DNA of 38,214 nt from Candidatus Parcubacteria bacterium (GCA_017991975.1 JAGOPM010000003.1:1-38214), one strand, 5' to 3'. Shown: positions 24,498 through 34,590, counted from the stretch's first letter. Numbers and translations: made by a program. The notes: a model not told the origin generated them from the letters alone.

Positions 24498-27338
24498 TTA
24501 TTGTTTATTTGTCATCTCTTGGATTTTTTTGTCTAACTCCTTTTCAGAGCTTCTATTTTCCGCTTTATCAACGCTTTTATCCCATCTCGAGAAAAAATCC
24601 ATAAGTCTTTTTCTGAAAAACACCATACAGACTATTGCCAGAATAGCTGGGAGTAAAATATAGGACAACAGATTATCTCCTATTCCTGTAACAACCGAAC
24701 TTGGATTCAAGTTTATTCCTGAAACCGCCGTCCTGTAAACAGAAATCTTGCATGACTCAACAATCTTAGGATCGCTATTTTTAATATAGGCGACACTCAC
24801 TAAATCGTTTTGTCCATATGAGAAATTATAAGTATCTTTTATCTTAGCGGAGAATGTTATTGTTTTTATATCTTTGCTTTCTATATTTCCGATATTTATT
24901 CCATTAACAATGTCCCCATTTAATATTCTTCCATCCATCTGAACATTGCCTAAATACTCAATGCTTGGAGACAAAGTTGTTTTAACGATGACATTATTGG
25001 CTCTTGAACTTTTATTATTCCTGACATCAATCCTAAACATTGCATATTCTCCAGGCCTTGCATTCGTATTATCAGACCAATATTGTCCATTCTGAGAAAT
25101 ATTTTTCGTTCTTATGTCAATCGATAGTTCCTTGTTTTTGAATATTGTCCCATAATTGTCCTCTGTATCATCGTAATTTTGATAATCGTCCCCAGTCCTA
25201 AATGAATATGTGCTTCCGTACGTTTTTCCATAATCATTCTGAATAACAGCTCTAAAATAATATGTGGCATTATTATCTAAATTATTTACAGTGTAAAAAA
25301 ATCCTTCTTCTCTTGATTTCCAAATCCTGCTTGTCGCATATCCAAACGATCTGCTTGTTCCATATTCAAACCAAACCTGAGCTTCGTTATCATTTCCAAG
25401 ATCTTCTATCGATCCATTAAGCTTTGCTGAATAATCCGTAATATTTGTTGCTGATTTTGTTCTTACAATCGGATTATCTCCATTATTATCATAATAATCT
25501 CCGGTTCTGAATGTATAATCGCTTCCATATGTTTTTCCTGTAGAATTTTGCGCAACAGCTCTAAAATGATAAGTTACATTCTCTTCTAAGCCGCTGATAT
25601 AAGCTGTCATATTGCCAGTAGAATTTCTATTGTCTCTTTCGGTTTCACTTCCATAAGAGCTTGTTCTGCCATATTCAAACCAAGTATTGGCATAATTATC
25701 GTCACCTAAATCTTCTAAATATCCGTTTAATGTAGCATATCTATAACCTGTATCTGTTGCTGATTTTGTTCTTACAATAGGACGAGTATGATTATTATCA
25801 TCATTGTTATAATCAGTATAAAAAGATAACCATGATGAGAAAGTTGTTCCATATGAATTTCTAGCCACTGCTCTAAAATAATATCTTCTATCAGATTCTA
25901 ATCCTGAAAGATTAATTGAGAATGACCCGGTATTATATCTTGAAATAGTTTCAGTCGTTCCGTTATCTGCTAAAGCAGTTGGGATGGATAAAAATGAAAT
26001 ATTACCATCATAATCTTTCCATTCAAACCAAACATCAGCTTTGTCATCATTTCCAAGATCATAAAGATAGCCGTTTAATGTAGCTCTGTCATATTCTATA
26101 TTTGTAGCCGATCTTGTGCTAATTTCTGGCTTATAATAACTACCTCCGTTTCCGTCATAATCTGCCGTAAATGTTTTATCAGAACTATATGTTGTTCCAT
26201 TCTTGTTTTGCGCAACAGCTCTAAAATGATAAGTTTGTCCTTCCTGAAGCCCATAAATCATTTTGGAAATTTTTCCAGTGTTGCTTGTGTTTATTTTAGC
26301 AGTTTGATTTCCGTAAGAACTTGTTTTGCCGTATTCAAACCAAATCTGGGCAGTAGTGTCATCTCCCAAATCATTTATTTGAGCATTAAGCAATGCCGAA
26401 TCAGAATCAATTTCTGAGGCATAAACACTTCCTAAAGAAACTTTATCGTAACTGTTATTGTCATCATAATTATCTCCTCCTGCAGTAAAACATTTTTCCT
26501 CTCCATAAATTGTATAATTTTGAATTCCTCCTGAAGCATAAGCAACTCCTTCTTGATAATAAGTATTAGATTGAGGATATGTTAAACAATTATTTCCAGA
26601 ACATCCGTATGGATACTGTGTTGTATAACCTGAATGCCCAGAATAAGTTATTGGCGTAACAGCGATATATGTTGTTTTTGTCCTATAACAATAAAAATCA
26701 TTCGGGATCAATCCTGTTATTTTTTCAGAAAATTCACCGGTTGTAAAAAATTGTTGAATTTTTGTTGTATATTTATTTGAAATATATTTATGTCTATACC
26801 ATTGGAAACTTACACTTGCGCTTGATGGATTAGCAAGTTTTTCAACAGATCCTTTTAATATCGCATAATTATTCCCAACGCTTGGGTTAAGAGTTTTAAC
26901 AATTGGAGCTTGGATATTTGAAGAATTAGCAGTTGTAAAACATTTTTCTTCTCCATAGGCATATCCTTGGCTATTTTGAGCAATTGCTCTAAAGCAATAA
27001 ACTTTTCCTGAATCTAATGCTCCTAAATTTTGAGCAAAAACATAAGGAGTTTGACTCGTTATTTTTGAATTAAAATTTGTTCTCTTTGCAGTTGTCTGTT
27101 TGTTGGAATAATTATCTTGAGGCCAATATTCAAACCAAAAATCAACCATTGGCGCATTATTATAGGTTATTTTTCCAAAAACAGTTGCTGAATTTGTTGA
27201 AACAGACCCTATTTTATCAGTTAATACTTCTGGGCTTGAAACCGCGTTAGCAAACATAACTCCAAAAATTGTTATTGCAGTAACAAGTAAAAGTATAGAT
27301 ATTATTTTTTTGCTTATTTTCATAAAATTTTTCACCAT
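24498..27338 (-). CDS. Membrane-anchored Fn3-repeat surface protein (module gene B)
   Basis: 946 residues from the first ATG; the second ATG (Met6 at 27321-27323) may be the true start because G-G-T-G-A precedes it by eight bases. A signal peptide ends A-N-A near residue 32. Six Fn3-like units follow (about 35-136, 145-286, 300-393, 403-508, 520-612, 623-716), each ending in a Y-x-F-R-A-V-A-Q-N-type strand. Residues 738-875 form a DUF11-like domain (S-Q-N-G-Q-Y-W, Y-L-G-N-V, G-I-N-I-G-N-I). One transmembrane helix (about 888-908) and a basic, charged tail end the protein, so the repeats face outward. Its C-terminus is homologous to B' (32929-34590). It follows A and precedes the small secreted gene. 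The role is unknown, probably a cell-envelope stalk or adhesin. Confidence 0.82.
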   Translation of the reverse strand: MVKNFMKISKKIISILLLVTAITIFGVMFANAVSSPEVLTDKIGSVSTNSATVFGKITYNNAPMVDFWFEYWPQDNYSNKQTTAKRTNFNSKITSQTPYVFAQNLGALDSGKVYCFRAIAQNSQGYAYGEEKCFTTANSSNIQAPIVKTLNPSVGNNYAILKGSVEKLANPSSASVSFQWYRHKYISNKYTTKIQQFFTTGEFSEKITGLIPNDFYCYRTKTTYIAVTPITYSGHSGYTTQYPYGCSGNNCLTYPQSNTYYQEGVAYASGGIQNYTIYGEEKCFTAGGDNYDDNNSYDKVSLGSVYASEIDSDSALLNAQINDLGDDTTAQIWFEYGKTSSYGNQTAKINTSNTGKISKMIYGLQEGQTYHFRAVAQNKNGTTYSSDKTFTADYDGNGGSYYKPEISTRSATNIEYDRATLNGYLYDLGNDDKADVWFEWKDYDGNISFLSIPTALADNGTTETISRYNTGSFSINLSGLESDRRYYFRAVARNSYGTTFSSWLSFYTDYNNDDNNHTRPIVRTKSATDTGYRYATLNGYLEDLGDDNYANTWFEYGRTSSYGSETERDNRNSTGNMTAYISGLEENVTYHFRAVAQNSTGKTYGSDYTFRTGDYYDNNGDNPIVRTKSATNITDYSAKLNGSIEDLGNDNEAQVWFEYGTSRSFGYATSRIWKSREEGFFYTVNNLDNNATYYFRAVIQNDYGKTYGSTYSFRTGDDYQNYDDTEDNYGTIFKNKELSIDIRTKNISQNGQYWSDNTNARPGEYAMFRIDVRNNKSSRANNVIVKTTLSPSIEYLGNVQMDGRILNGDIVNGINIGNIESKDIKTITFSAKIKDTYNFSYGQNDLVSVAYIKNSDPKIVESCKISVYRTAVSGINLNPSSVVTGIGDNLLSYILLPAILAIVCMVFFRKRLMDFFSRWDKSVDKAENRSSEKELDKKIQEMTNKQ

Positions 27339-27470
27339 AAGGTGTTTATTTATAAGGATTTTTGCAGGTTCATATTCCCTGTTTTGTGCTTATACCATAT
27401 AAAAAACGCCTTGTTTTGTCAACATCGAATTTTTATATCAAAAAATCCCTAATTGTAGGGATTTTTTGAT
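27135..27470 (-). repeat. 336-bp repeat copy 1 (5' part of B, promoter and terminator of A)
   Basis: This segment matches 34568-34903 without gaps at a constant offset of 7433 and about 15 mismatches by eye. It covers the first 68 codons of B, its promoter and the preceding terminator hairpin. Confidence 0.92.
27394..27422 (-). promoter_or_regulatory. Promoter of gene B
   Basis: On the minus strand TTGACA (27417-27422), 17 bases and TATGGT (27394-27399) are present. The same boxes are conserved in the duplicated copy at 34827-34855, which strengthens the call. Confidence 0.7.
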
Positions 27471-27472
27471 AT
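27435..27472 (-). terminator. Rho-independent terminator of gene A
   Basis: A 16-bp perfect stem (27435-27450 with 27457-27472) has a 6-base loop and a T-rich descending arm on the minus strand. It lies five bases past the stop. Confidence 0.9.
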
Positions 27473-27476
27473 AAAA

Positions 27477-30400
27477 TTAATTAGGCAATTGAACATTAAA
27501 TGTTCTCCCTGCTCCATCAGTATATTTAAGAGTCTTTATATACTTGTATCCCGTCCCTTTATCAATTTTAGTTTTTATATAAAAATTAATTGGAGATCTA
27601 GTGAATAATTGCACATTAGGATTAGAAAACTTCCATTTCATTATAGATGGTCTTCCTAAAGAATCTCTTAATATAGTTGGTTCTGGATTATCTATATAGA
27701 TAGGACCTTCTATATCAATAACATCAGAATCTAAAACAATTTCTACATCAATATTAGAACATCTGCTCATATGTCTTGGCATACCAGTTTTATAGATATT
27801 TGAAGCAACTAAGTCCAAATCTCTTAAAAACTCATTACCTAAATAATACTCAGGATTTTGTTCTTTAACTAAAGATATAGCTGGAGTAAACCTATTATCA
27901 GATATTATATTTGAAATATTCGTATCAGAATGATCATAAGATATAAAATGGAAAATCAAACCTTTCCTCTGATAATACTCTATAGTCTTTTTTAATTCAG
28001 AATATTCATTAGAGCATGATGAATCAGCACAATTTCCTGTTCCTATTTCATTTATGTTAATAGGACCTGAAGTAATCAAGATTACATGATTTGAATGATA
28101 ATTAGTTTGTTGCCTTTTATTCTGATCAAAATAAAGTAATGCTTCTTTCACGGCTCCAGTTAGATTTCTTAATTCATTCTTTTGAACAGAAGAATAGGAA
28201 TTTTTAATTGCATTCTCTACAATATTAGAATCATAAGATAATTTAGTTAAATTATGATTCTTATCTTTCACAAACATTATCCCCATTCTATCGTTATAAA
28301 TATCTTTTCTCCTATTTAATATGTCTGTTTTCGAAAAAATCATTAAATCTAATATAAAATTATTTCTTTGAGATTCAGCAATATTATCTGGATGATCTGA
28401 TATTAGCATAACATCTCTTGTTATTGGTAAGCCTTCTGGATCTGGAACGCATAAAAGGTTAGCTCCCACAGGTTTTTTTATAATCGTATTATTATTTGGT
28501 TCTTCTGGTTTTGTTGGCTCTTCAACTGTTTGTTTCGATCCTCTCCCTGGCACGCATGAAATAGACATAGATTCCCATGGCACAGGCGAAGTATTATATT
28601 TCAATTCATAATAATATCTATATCCTAACGGATAAAGATTTTTAGCGCATGAAGTTTCCACGAAATCACTATTAGCAAAAGCCTTTAAATAATTCCCGAA
28701 ATTTTTAGAATTTTCTGAATAATATAAGTTATTAAAGAAATGTATTCCAGGATTTAATTGGTAGTTTTTTCCTCCTCTATTAATAGAAACTCTCGCTCCG
28801 TTGCCTACAATAAAAGTCATAGCTTCTGTAGAACATCCTTTGTGAATGCAATAGCTATTAAGATCATTTATCTGTTGCTGTCCAATAAACCCATAGCCAT
28901 AATTTTTATAATACGAACCATTATGAGCTCTACATGAATCCTCAGCAGCTTCTTTTGAAAAAGTAGTGTCAAAGAGAGAAAATCCTGTCAGATTACTTAT
29001 CCAAGCATGCCCATCTTCATCTTGGTAACGAAAAGGATCAAGTGGAGGATTGCCACTAATATTTACAAAACAATCACATGACTGAACTTGAGTTTTAATA
29101 GTATTACCGCTCTCTGATAATAAAAGATTATTTCTTAACCCATCTTTCCTAATAGATTGATTTATTATTTGATTATAATCAAATATATCTGTCATTATTC
29201 CTGACAATTTCGAATCAAAATTAATATCATATTCATAAATAATTGATTGACTAGGCTTTAATTCTCCTGGAGGTATACTGCATAAAATTGCGTTTTGGAT
29301 ATCATCTTGTTTGCAATAATTTTTATTATTAGTTATCAAACTACCCTTAACCAACTCTATTCCATTTAAGAAAAAATACTTCCCTAAAAAACCATCGCAA
29401 TCACTACCATCATTCATACTACCAGAGCAAGATATTTCAGATCTAATATGTGCTTTTTGACATCCAGTTGGTGTTACTTTCAAATCAGTTTTTATCACAG
29501 ATTGCTTACAACTTAAAATCGGAATATCTCTTTTTATTCCTGATATATCATTTATTCTTTGATTATTCAAAAATACTCTTATATCTTGATTATATTTTCC
29601 TCCCATAGATAGGAATAATTTGTAGCTAAATGTCCTTTTCTCATTAGCTGAAAGATTCGCTATAGATCCACTATTACTGGTTATTGCACTCCTGAGAAAT
29701 CCTCCTGAAATATTTTCCACTTTCGTTCCATAAGGAAAAATATCTTGATACAAAATATTCTTACATTCAGCGTTTCCTACGCATTCTAAAGAACCATTTA
29801 CAAGCAATTCTTGACACTGTCCAGTAATGCTCTCAATATTTACTAATAATTTCGATCCACATTTCTTAACATCAACTTTAGTATCTGGCATATAAATCGG
29901 TCTGCTTGATTGCATAAATGACACCCTGGAAACATCTGTTGTTGATTGCAAACCTGTATGATTCTCATCAAACTCAATATAATAAACTAAATCTTTTATA
30001 TCTCCATCTTTCATCTTTTGATATCCAATATTGCAACTGATATTGCTTCCAGCAAAAACTCCTGTTGGCAAAATATAAGCATTGCAATCAGTTAATTGCG
30101 CGTCATTTTTATGATAATATTTTATTCCTTGAGGAAGATAATCATAAATAAACACTGAAGAGCAATATGCCCCACTGCCTTGTCTTGCATTGCATCTTAT
30201 CCTTAAATTAACTTTTGCCATTTGGCAATCAATTGGCTCGACAGTTCTTTGAATATCATATTCTGAATTGCTTATGCATTGATTAATAGTGGTCTGCTTT
30301 ACAGGGATATTGATCCTTTTCCCGTTGTAAGCGATATGGGAATCTGAAGTATTTGGCGTTTGAGTCAATGCGCTCGAGCTAGTCTTGGCGCTATATTCTA

Positions 30401-32759
30401 TAATTATTTTTTCCTGATAATTCAAAGATCTGGAAAGCGGGAAAGAGAAATTTCTTTGATCAGCAACTGAGGCAGAAACTATCATGGAAGAAGGCGCAGT
30501 TATATTAAATCTTCCAACTTTTACAGCGTCATATCCAAATGTAGCGCTTAATTGCTCATTTATTGCAATCATTCCGCAACCATTCTTGTTTTGACAATCA
30601 ATTGTTATTTTTATTTTTGCTTCCTGGCAATTTTGAGAAGGATAAACATCTCTTGAGACTGTTAAATCTCCATTATTAACAATTGTTTGCCCGCAATCTT
30701 GCACGTTAGCTGAATAATCTCCGTTTATTTTTATATAATCAATATCGCCTGCATCATTTTTATGATAAATCAAATAATTAGAACTTGATCTGCTTTTTCC
30801 TTCATTTGCGTCAAAGAAAATTACAGGATTAGAAATTGGCAATTTATTGCCTTGAGTATCTACTTTCTTGCGCGCTAATAATTGAAAATCAATTGTGATT
30901 GAATCTCCTGAAGTTAAAAGTCCTGTTGTGCAACTCACAGTTCCTGTAATATCAGCCTTACAGCTTGCTTTCTTTATATCAGAAACTTTCAAACTTCCTG
31001 AAACATATTGCCCGTTTTGGCTGTATTGTTGGAATTCTGACCATCTGCATTTATTTTCAGCTTCGCTTCCATTACATCTTAAAGTGAGTTTTACTCCAAT
31101 TTTCTCGCAATCAAGAGGAGTTATCTCTCTTGATAAAGTTATCATTTGTTCTTTTTCTACAGCATCAGTTGGAGTAGTTGGAGTTGTTGGAATTACAGGT
31201 TCTTCTGGCTGAGTTGGAATTACAGGTTTTTTAATTGTTTCTAAATTATCTTTATTACAGTTTGTTGAAAAAGCAGCAAGAAATAATTTCCCAGCGACAG
31301 GATTTTCGATAATCGGATACTCAACCATATTTTCCAAAATATCTTTGTGAGAATATCCAATTTCTTTCAAAGCTCCCTTGCTATCTTTATAAGAAATTTC
31401 AAAATCTCCAAATCCTGTTCCTTGCCCAATTGAATTTATATCATAACCAGAGTTTCCACCAAAAATACCTTTAATCACAAAACTCGCACCCTCGCCTTTT
31501 TTATCCACATCTCCTAAATTCCAAGTTATACCAGTGCCATCAATTCCTTTGTACGCATCGGAATAAACAGGCATAAATTCATATTTCCCATTATGATTAA
31601 ATCTTATTGCCACATTCTGGCATGCTCCAACTGTTTTCTTTATATAAAAAGTATTTCTTTTAACAATGCTGTCGAAGTGCGATAAAAGGTTTGCTAGATC
31701 AGAAGATTCTGAAAAATTAGCCGAGGAATTAGCAACATTTATCATTAAACTTTTTGCAAAATTTCCGGCATTGGCTTTTATCAAATTTGTTTTTGCAAAA
31801 TTATATCCAATTGTATACAAAGAAATTCCTTTTGATCGGACAGTTCTAGCTTGGGCTAAAGCGTCGTTTGTGCATTTATTCTGCGTTACAGGATATGATT
31901 GATTATCAGGGCATTCTCCAGATGTAGATGAATTAGCTATTCCGTCTGAAACTAATATCATTATTCTTTTATTTCCCCCTTCAGGGCCTGATCCAAACAT
32001 TTCTCCCGCTTTTTTCAATCCATCTGCAATATTTGTTGACTTGTCGCCCGCTTTCCAATTATTGATGATAGTTCTTGCTGCTGAAAAATTATTTCCTAAT
32101 TCAAAAAGTCTTGTCCCATAATTTCCGAAACTCACTATACCAACTCTATCAATATTAGAATCAAGCTTTCCTAATATTCCCAATACCGCATTTTTCATGT
32201 TTGAAATTATCGAAGATACGGTTTCTGATCTATCAATAACAAAAACTATATCCAAGCCTCTTCTTTCAGTTTTTTGAGCTATCTGAGAGATGCTCGGATC
32301 TTCTGGACAAAAAAATTTATATTTATAGCTGATATAACATTCTTGCTCTCCAGAGACTGGCGATGCCGGTTCTTTTGTTTCAGAAGATTCGCCTTGTTTT
32401 TCAACAAAAGCAGTTGTATTGAAACCAGTGGAGTTAAGCCCTTCTTTTATATTCGTAGTAAAAGTAAAAAGCGCTTTATCGATAGGGTTATTAACAGCAA
32501 AAGGCTTTCCTTTCATTAAAAAGGATGCTTTTGGATTTTCTACTGCATTAACATTTATACCTACTATGTATGTGCCTTTATCTAAATCAAGCACCATTCC
32601 ATTTATTTTTGTTTTATCCTTCCCAGATTCATCAGTAAAAGACTCTATGCCTGTCACAACTGCGCTGGAATATGCATTAATTTTAGCAACGCCAAAGCAC
32701 GCTAAAAAAATAACAAAAGTTAGAATGACTTTTTTAAAGAATTCCATATTTTTCATCAT
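27477..32759 (-). CDS. Giant secreted VWA protein with C-x10-C repeats (module gene A)
   Basis: 1760 residues. A signal peptide spans about 1-29. An N-terminal VWA domain (about 168-365) has MIDAS-type residues D-R-S-E-T (176-180), Thr242 and S-D-G (271-273). A linker rich in P, T and E (510-535) leads to five repeats of 118-160 residues, each marked C-x10-C-x(5-9)-C at 551, 711, 845, 982 and 1100. Residues 1228-1400 are an unassigned Cys-rich domain. A second VWA-like domain (about 1446-1610) has lost the metal motif (D-H-P-D-N and T-S-G). A final beta domain ends the protein, with no membrane helix. Metal-dependent ligand binding by the first VWA is plausible; the ligand is unknown. It shares 1958 bp with A'. 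Confidence 0.82.
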   Translation of the reverse strand: MMKNMEFFKKVILTFVIFLACFGVAKINAYSSAVVTGIESFTDESGKDKTKINGMVLDLDKGTYIVGINVNAVENPKASFLMKGKPFAVNNPIDKALFTFTTNIKEGLNSTGFNTTAFVEKQGESSETKEPASPVSGEQECYISYKYKFFCPEDPSISQIAQKTERRGLDIVFVIDRSETVSSIISNMKNAVLGILGKLDSNIDRVGIVSFGNYGTRLFELGNNFSAARTIINNWKAGDKSTNIADGLKKAGEMFGSGPEGGNKRIMILVSDGIANSSTSGECPDNQSYPVTQNKCTNDALAQARTVRSKGISLYTIGYNFAKTNLIKANAGNFAKSLMINVANSSANFSESSDLANLLSHFDSIVKRNTFYIKKTVGACQNVAIRFNHNGKYEFMPVYSDAYKGIDGTGITWNLGDVDKKGEGASFVIKGIFGGNSGYDINSIGQGTGFGDFEISYKDSKGALKEIGYSHKDILENMVEYPIIENPVAGKLFLAAFSTNCNKDNLETIKKPVIPTQPEEPVIPTTPTTPTDAVEKEQMITLSREITPLDCEKIGVKLTLRCNGSEAENKCRWSEFQQYSQNGQYVSGSLKVSDIKKASCKADITGTVSCTTGLLTSGDSITIDFQLLARKKVDTQGNKLPISNPVIFFDANEGKSRSSSNYLIYHKNDAGDIDYIKINGDYSANVQDCGQTIVNNGDLTVSRDVYPSQNCQEAKIKITIDCQNKNGCGMIAINEQLSATFGYDAVKVGRFNITAPSSMIVSASVADQRNFSFPLSRSLNYQEKIIIEYSAKTSSSALTQTPNTSDSHIAYNGKRINIPVKQTTINQCISNSEYDIQRTVEPIDCQMAKVNLRIRCNARQGSGAYCSSVFIYDYLPQGIKYYHKNDAQLTDCNAYILPTGVFAGSNISCNIGYQKMKDGDIKDLVYYIEFDENHTGLQSTTDVSRVSFMQSSRPIYMPDTKVDVKKCGSKLLVNIESITGQCQELLVNGSLECVGNAECKNILYQDIFPYGTKVENISGGFLRSAITSNSGSIANLSANEKRTFSYKLFLSMGGKYNQDIRVFLNNQRINDISGIKRDIPILSCKQSVIKTDLKVTPTGCQKAHIRSEISCSGSMNDGSDCDGFLGKYFFLNGIELVKGSLITNNKNYCKQDDIQNAILCSIPPGELKPSQSIIYEYDINFDSKLSGIMTDIFDYNQIINQSIRKDGLRNNLLLSESGNTIKTQVQSCDCFVNISGNPPLDPFRYQDEDGHAWISNLTGFSLFDTTFSKEAAEDSCRAHNGSYYKNYGYGFIGQQQINDLNSYCIHKGCSTEAMTFIVGNGARVSINRGGKNYQLNPGIHFFNNLYYSENSKNFGNYLKAFANSDFVETSCAKNLYPLGYRYYYELKYNTSPVPWESMSISCVPGRGSKQTVEEPTKPEEPNNNTIIKKPVGANLLCVPDPEGLPITRDVMLISDHPDNIAESQRNNFILDLMIFSKTDILNRRKDIYNDRMGIMFVKDKNHNLTKLSYDSNIVENAIKNSYSSVQKNELRNLTGAVKEALLYFDQNKRQQTNYHSNHVILITSGPININEIGTGNCADSSCSNEYSELKKTIEYYQRKGLIFHFISYDHSDTNISNIISDNRFTPAISLVKEQNPEYYLGNEFLRDLDLVASNIYKTGMPRHMSRCSNIDVEIVLDSDVIDIEGPIYIDNPEPTILRDSLGRPSIMKWKFSNPNVQLFTRSPINFYIKTKIDKGTGYKYIKTLKYTDGAGRTFNVQLPN
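29397..31109 (-). repeat. Array of five C-x10-C protein repeats in gene A
   Basis: Triplets of cysteines occur at residues 551/562/571, 711/722/728, 845/856/866, 982/993/999 and 1100/1111/1121. The first two in each are always separated by ten residues that alternate hydrophobic and polar, as in a beta strand. Confidence 0.8.
29859..31816 (-). repeat. 1958-bp repeat copy in gene A
   Basis: It matches 36257-38214 at a constant offset of 6398, with no net gap. The match stops abruptly at 29859. Identity is highest in the first ~800 bases (about 98% by eye) and lower towards 31,000-31,600. Confidence 0.93.
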
Positions 32760-32765
32760 TTATTA

Positions 32766-32797
32766 ATTGTTAATTGCATTATAAGGCAATTAACAAT
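32766..32797 (-). promoter_or_regulatory. Promoter -10 of gene A framed by a 12-bp inverted repeat
   Basis: ATTGTTAATTGC (32766-32777) and GCAATTAACAAT (32786-32797) are perfect inverted arms around eight bases that contain TATAAT on the minus strand (32778-32783). No good -35 is seen at 16-18 bases. This is operator-like. The RNA start would lie about 12 bases before the ATG, with no Shine-Dalgarno sequence. Confidence 0.6.
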
Positions 32798-32831
32798 AAT
32801 CAAGAAGTGGAAAAAAATTATATCGCAAATA

Positions 32832-32871
32832 AACGAAAAACCGCCCTTGTTATTATTGGCGGTTTTTCGTT
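32832..32871 (-). terminator. Rho-independent terminator of gene B'
   Basis: A 14-bp stem (32832-32845 with 32858-32871, core GAAAAACCGCC/GGCGGTTTTTC) has a T run within the descending arm. A weaker inverted repeat, TTATTCCC/GGGAATAA, lies at 32897-32920 between it and the stop codon. Confidence 0.88.
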
Positions 32872-32928
32872 CCGATAAATCGGATTTTAATGACCTTTAT
32901 TCCCTTTTATGGGGGAATAACAAAATAA

Positions 32929-34590
32929 TTATTTGTTCAATCTTTTGATAGCTTTCTCTAATTCTGATTCTGATTTTTTTCCGAAAAAACTTTGTGAAAA
33001 TTTTTCAGAATTTGATCTTGAAGCAAAAGCTATTTTCTCATAAGCATCGACAGCGTAAACAAAATGTTTTCTGAATACCACTAAAGCTAAGACGATAATG
33101 AATATTGGCAAATAAATATAATCCTTTATAGTATTTCCGAATCCAGTACTGACATTGCTTGGAGAAGTTGTTGTCCCAGCAACGCCTGATCTATCAATAT
33201 ACAATGTGATAGTATCACTTATTTCCGGATCGATATTCTTAATAACAGCAGAATTTCTAAGCTGGTTTTGTCCATAATTGAAACTTTCTATCGGATCAAT
33301 AATGATATCAAAAGTTATTGTTTTTCTTTGTCCAGGATTTAAATCTCCAATATTTAATCCAGATATGATATCTGTTGAATTTTGCGTCCCATCAACCTGC
33401 AAGTTTCCAATGTATTTTGTTTTTAATGGCAAAATATCGGCAACTGTAAGATTATTATATGTTTTAGTATCATCATTTGAAATTTCAATTCTGATATTAA
33501 CAACGCTCGATGGTTTAGTATAAAGATTTTTTGACCATTGACTGTTTTGAGAAACATCTCTTGCAGAACTTGTCAAAGTTAATCTGTTTTGATTCTGATT
33601 TTGATTATTATCAAGAGTTCTGAAAGATAACATTGTTCCAAATGAATTTCCGGCATTATTTCTGGCAACAGCCCTGAAATAATATGTCGTATTCGGCTGC
33701 AAATTATTTAAAACACTTGAAAATGTTGAAACAGAATTCAAACTCTGAATACCAGTAGCGCCATTATCGGCTAATGCTAAAGGAATCCATGATGTCTTTC
33801 CTTCGTTGTTCCATTCAAACCAGACATCAGCATAATTAGCACCTCCCAAATTTAACAAATTTCCATTAAGCCTTGCACTTGTAGCTGTAATATTGTCAGC
33901 ATACAATGTTTGAACTTGAGGATAATTAACTGTTGGTTGAATAGGAGTAGTCGGTGAAATTGGCGCAACAGGTTGAGGCTGAACTATCGGAGTAGGCTGA
34001 ACTATAGGTTGTGGTGATATTGGCACAACAGGCTGAGCTATTGGTGTTGGTTGCACAATAGGTTGTGGATATATTGGAGGTGTTGGTTGAGGTTGTGTGA
34101 TTGGAGTAGGTTCGGGAATTATTGGTGTTGGCGCAGGAATAACTGGAGCAGGAACAACTGGTTCTGGTGTTGTTATAGGACTTGGATTAGGAGTTGGACT
34201 ATAAGATCCAGGAGTGGTGAAATACTTAAAATCTCCTGTTATATATTGTCCGGCATATCCAATTTCCAAATAATAAGCATATGTAGTATTTGGCTTTAAA
34301 GCTGTAACTGAAGAATCAGAAACAGTTATATAACCATTTACAACATCCCATGAAGAATATTCTCTATTCCAAGTTTTTTCAACCGCGCTTCCTTGGCCGA
34401 CTTCAAAATACTTGAAATAAGCAATCATGCTATCTGTTCCTTGCGTTGTAGAAATTTTTCCATTAAAAACAACGCTTGTAGCAGTTATATTGCTTGCTTG
34501 CAATGTATAAGGAAAAGGCAAAACATTAGGATCAGCCTTTGCAACATTAGGATTTAAAGAAATCAATCCAAAAATCAACCATTGGCGCAT
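32929..34590 (-). CDS. Membrane-anchored Fn3/DUF11-like protein (module gene B'), chimeric 5' end
   Basis: 553 residues. The start at 34590 encodes M-R-Q-W-L-I-F-G-L-I-S and then V-A-K-A before D, a short but possible signal peptide. An Fn3-like domain (about 25-125) is followed by a long P/Q/T/I linker (127-220). A second Fn3-like domain (223-325), a DUF11-like domain (337-466), a transmembrane helix (about 489-506) and a charged tail follow. The last 200 residues are homologous to B (I-G-N-L-Q-V-D-G, S-G-L-N-I-G-D-L). Upstream lies a copied 5' end of B in another frame (34547-34771), and the body frame has a stop four codons before this ATG. Normal expression needs either this ATG, which lacks a ribosome binding site, or a frameshift. 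Confidence 0.7.
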   Translation of the reverse strand: MRQWLIFGLISLNPNVAKADPNVLPFPYTLQASNITATSVVFNGKISTTQGTDSMIAYFKYFEVGQGSAVEKTWNREYSSWDVVNGYITVSDSSVTALKPNTTYAYYLEIGYAGQYITGDFKYFTTPGSYSPTPNPSPITTPEPVVPAPVIPAPTPIIPEPTPITQPQPTPPIYPQPIVQPTPIAQPVVPISPQPIVQPTPIVQPQPVAPISPTTPIQPTVNYPQVQTLYADNITATSARLNGNLLNLGGANYADVWFEWNNEGKTSWIPLALADNGATGIQSLNSVSTFSSVLNNLQPNTTYYFRAVARNNAGNSFGTMLSFRTLDNNQNQNQNRLTLTSSARDVSQNSQWSKNLYTKPSSVVNIRIEISNDDTKTYNNLTVADILPLKTKYIGNLQVDGTQNSTDIISGLNIGDLNPGQRKTITFDIIIDPIESFNYGQNQLRNSAVIKNIDPEISDTITLYIDRSGVAGTTTSPSNVSTGFGNTIKDYIYLPIFIIVLALVVFRKHFVYAVDAYEKIAFASRSNSEKFSQSFFGKKSESELEKAIKRLNK

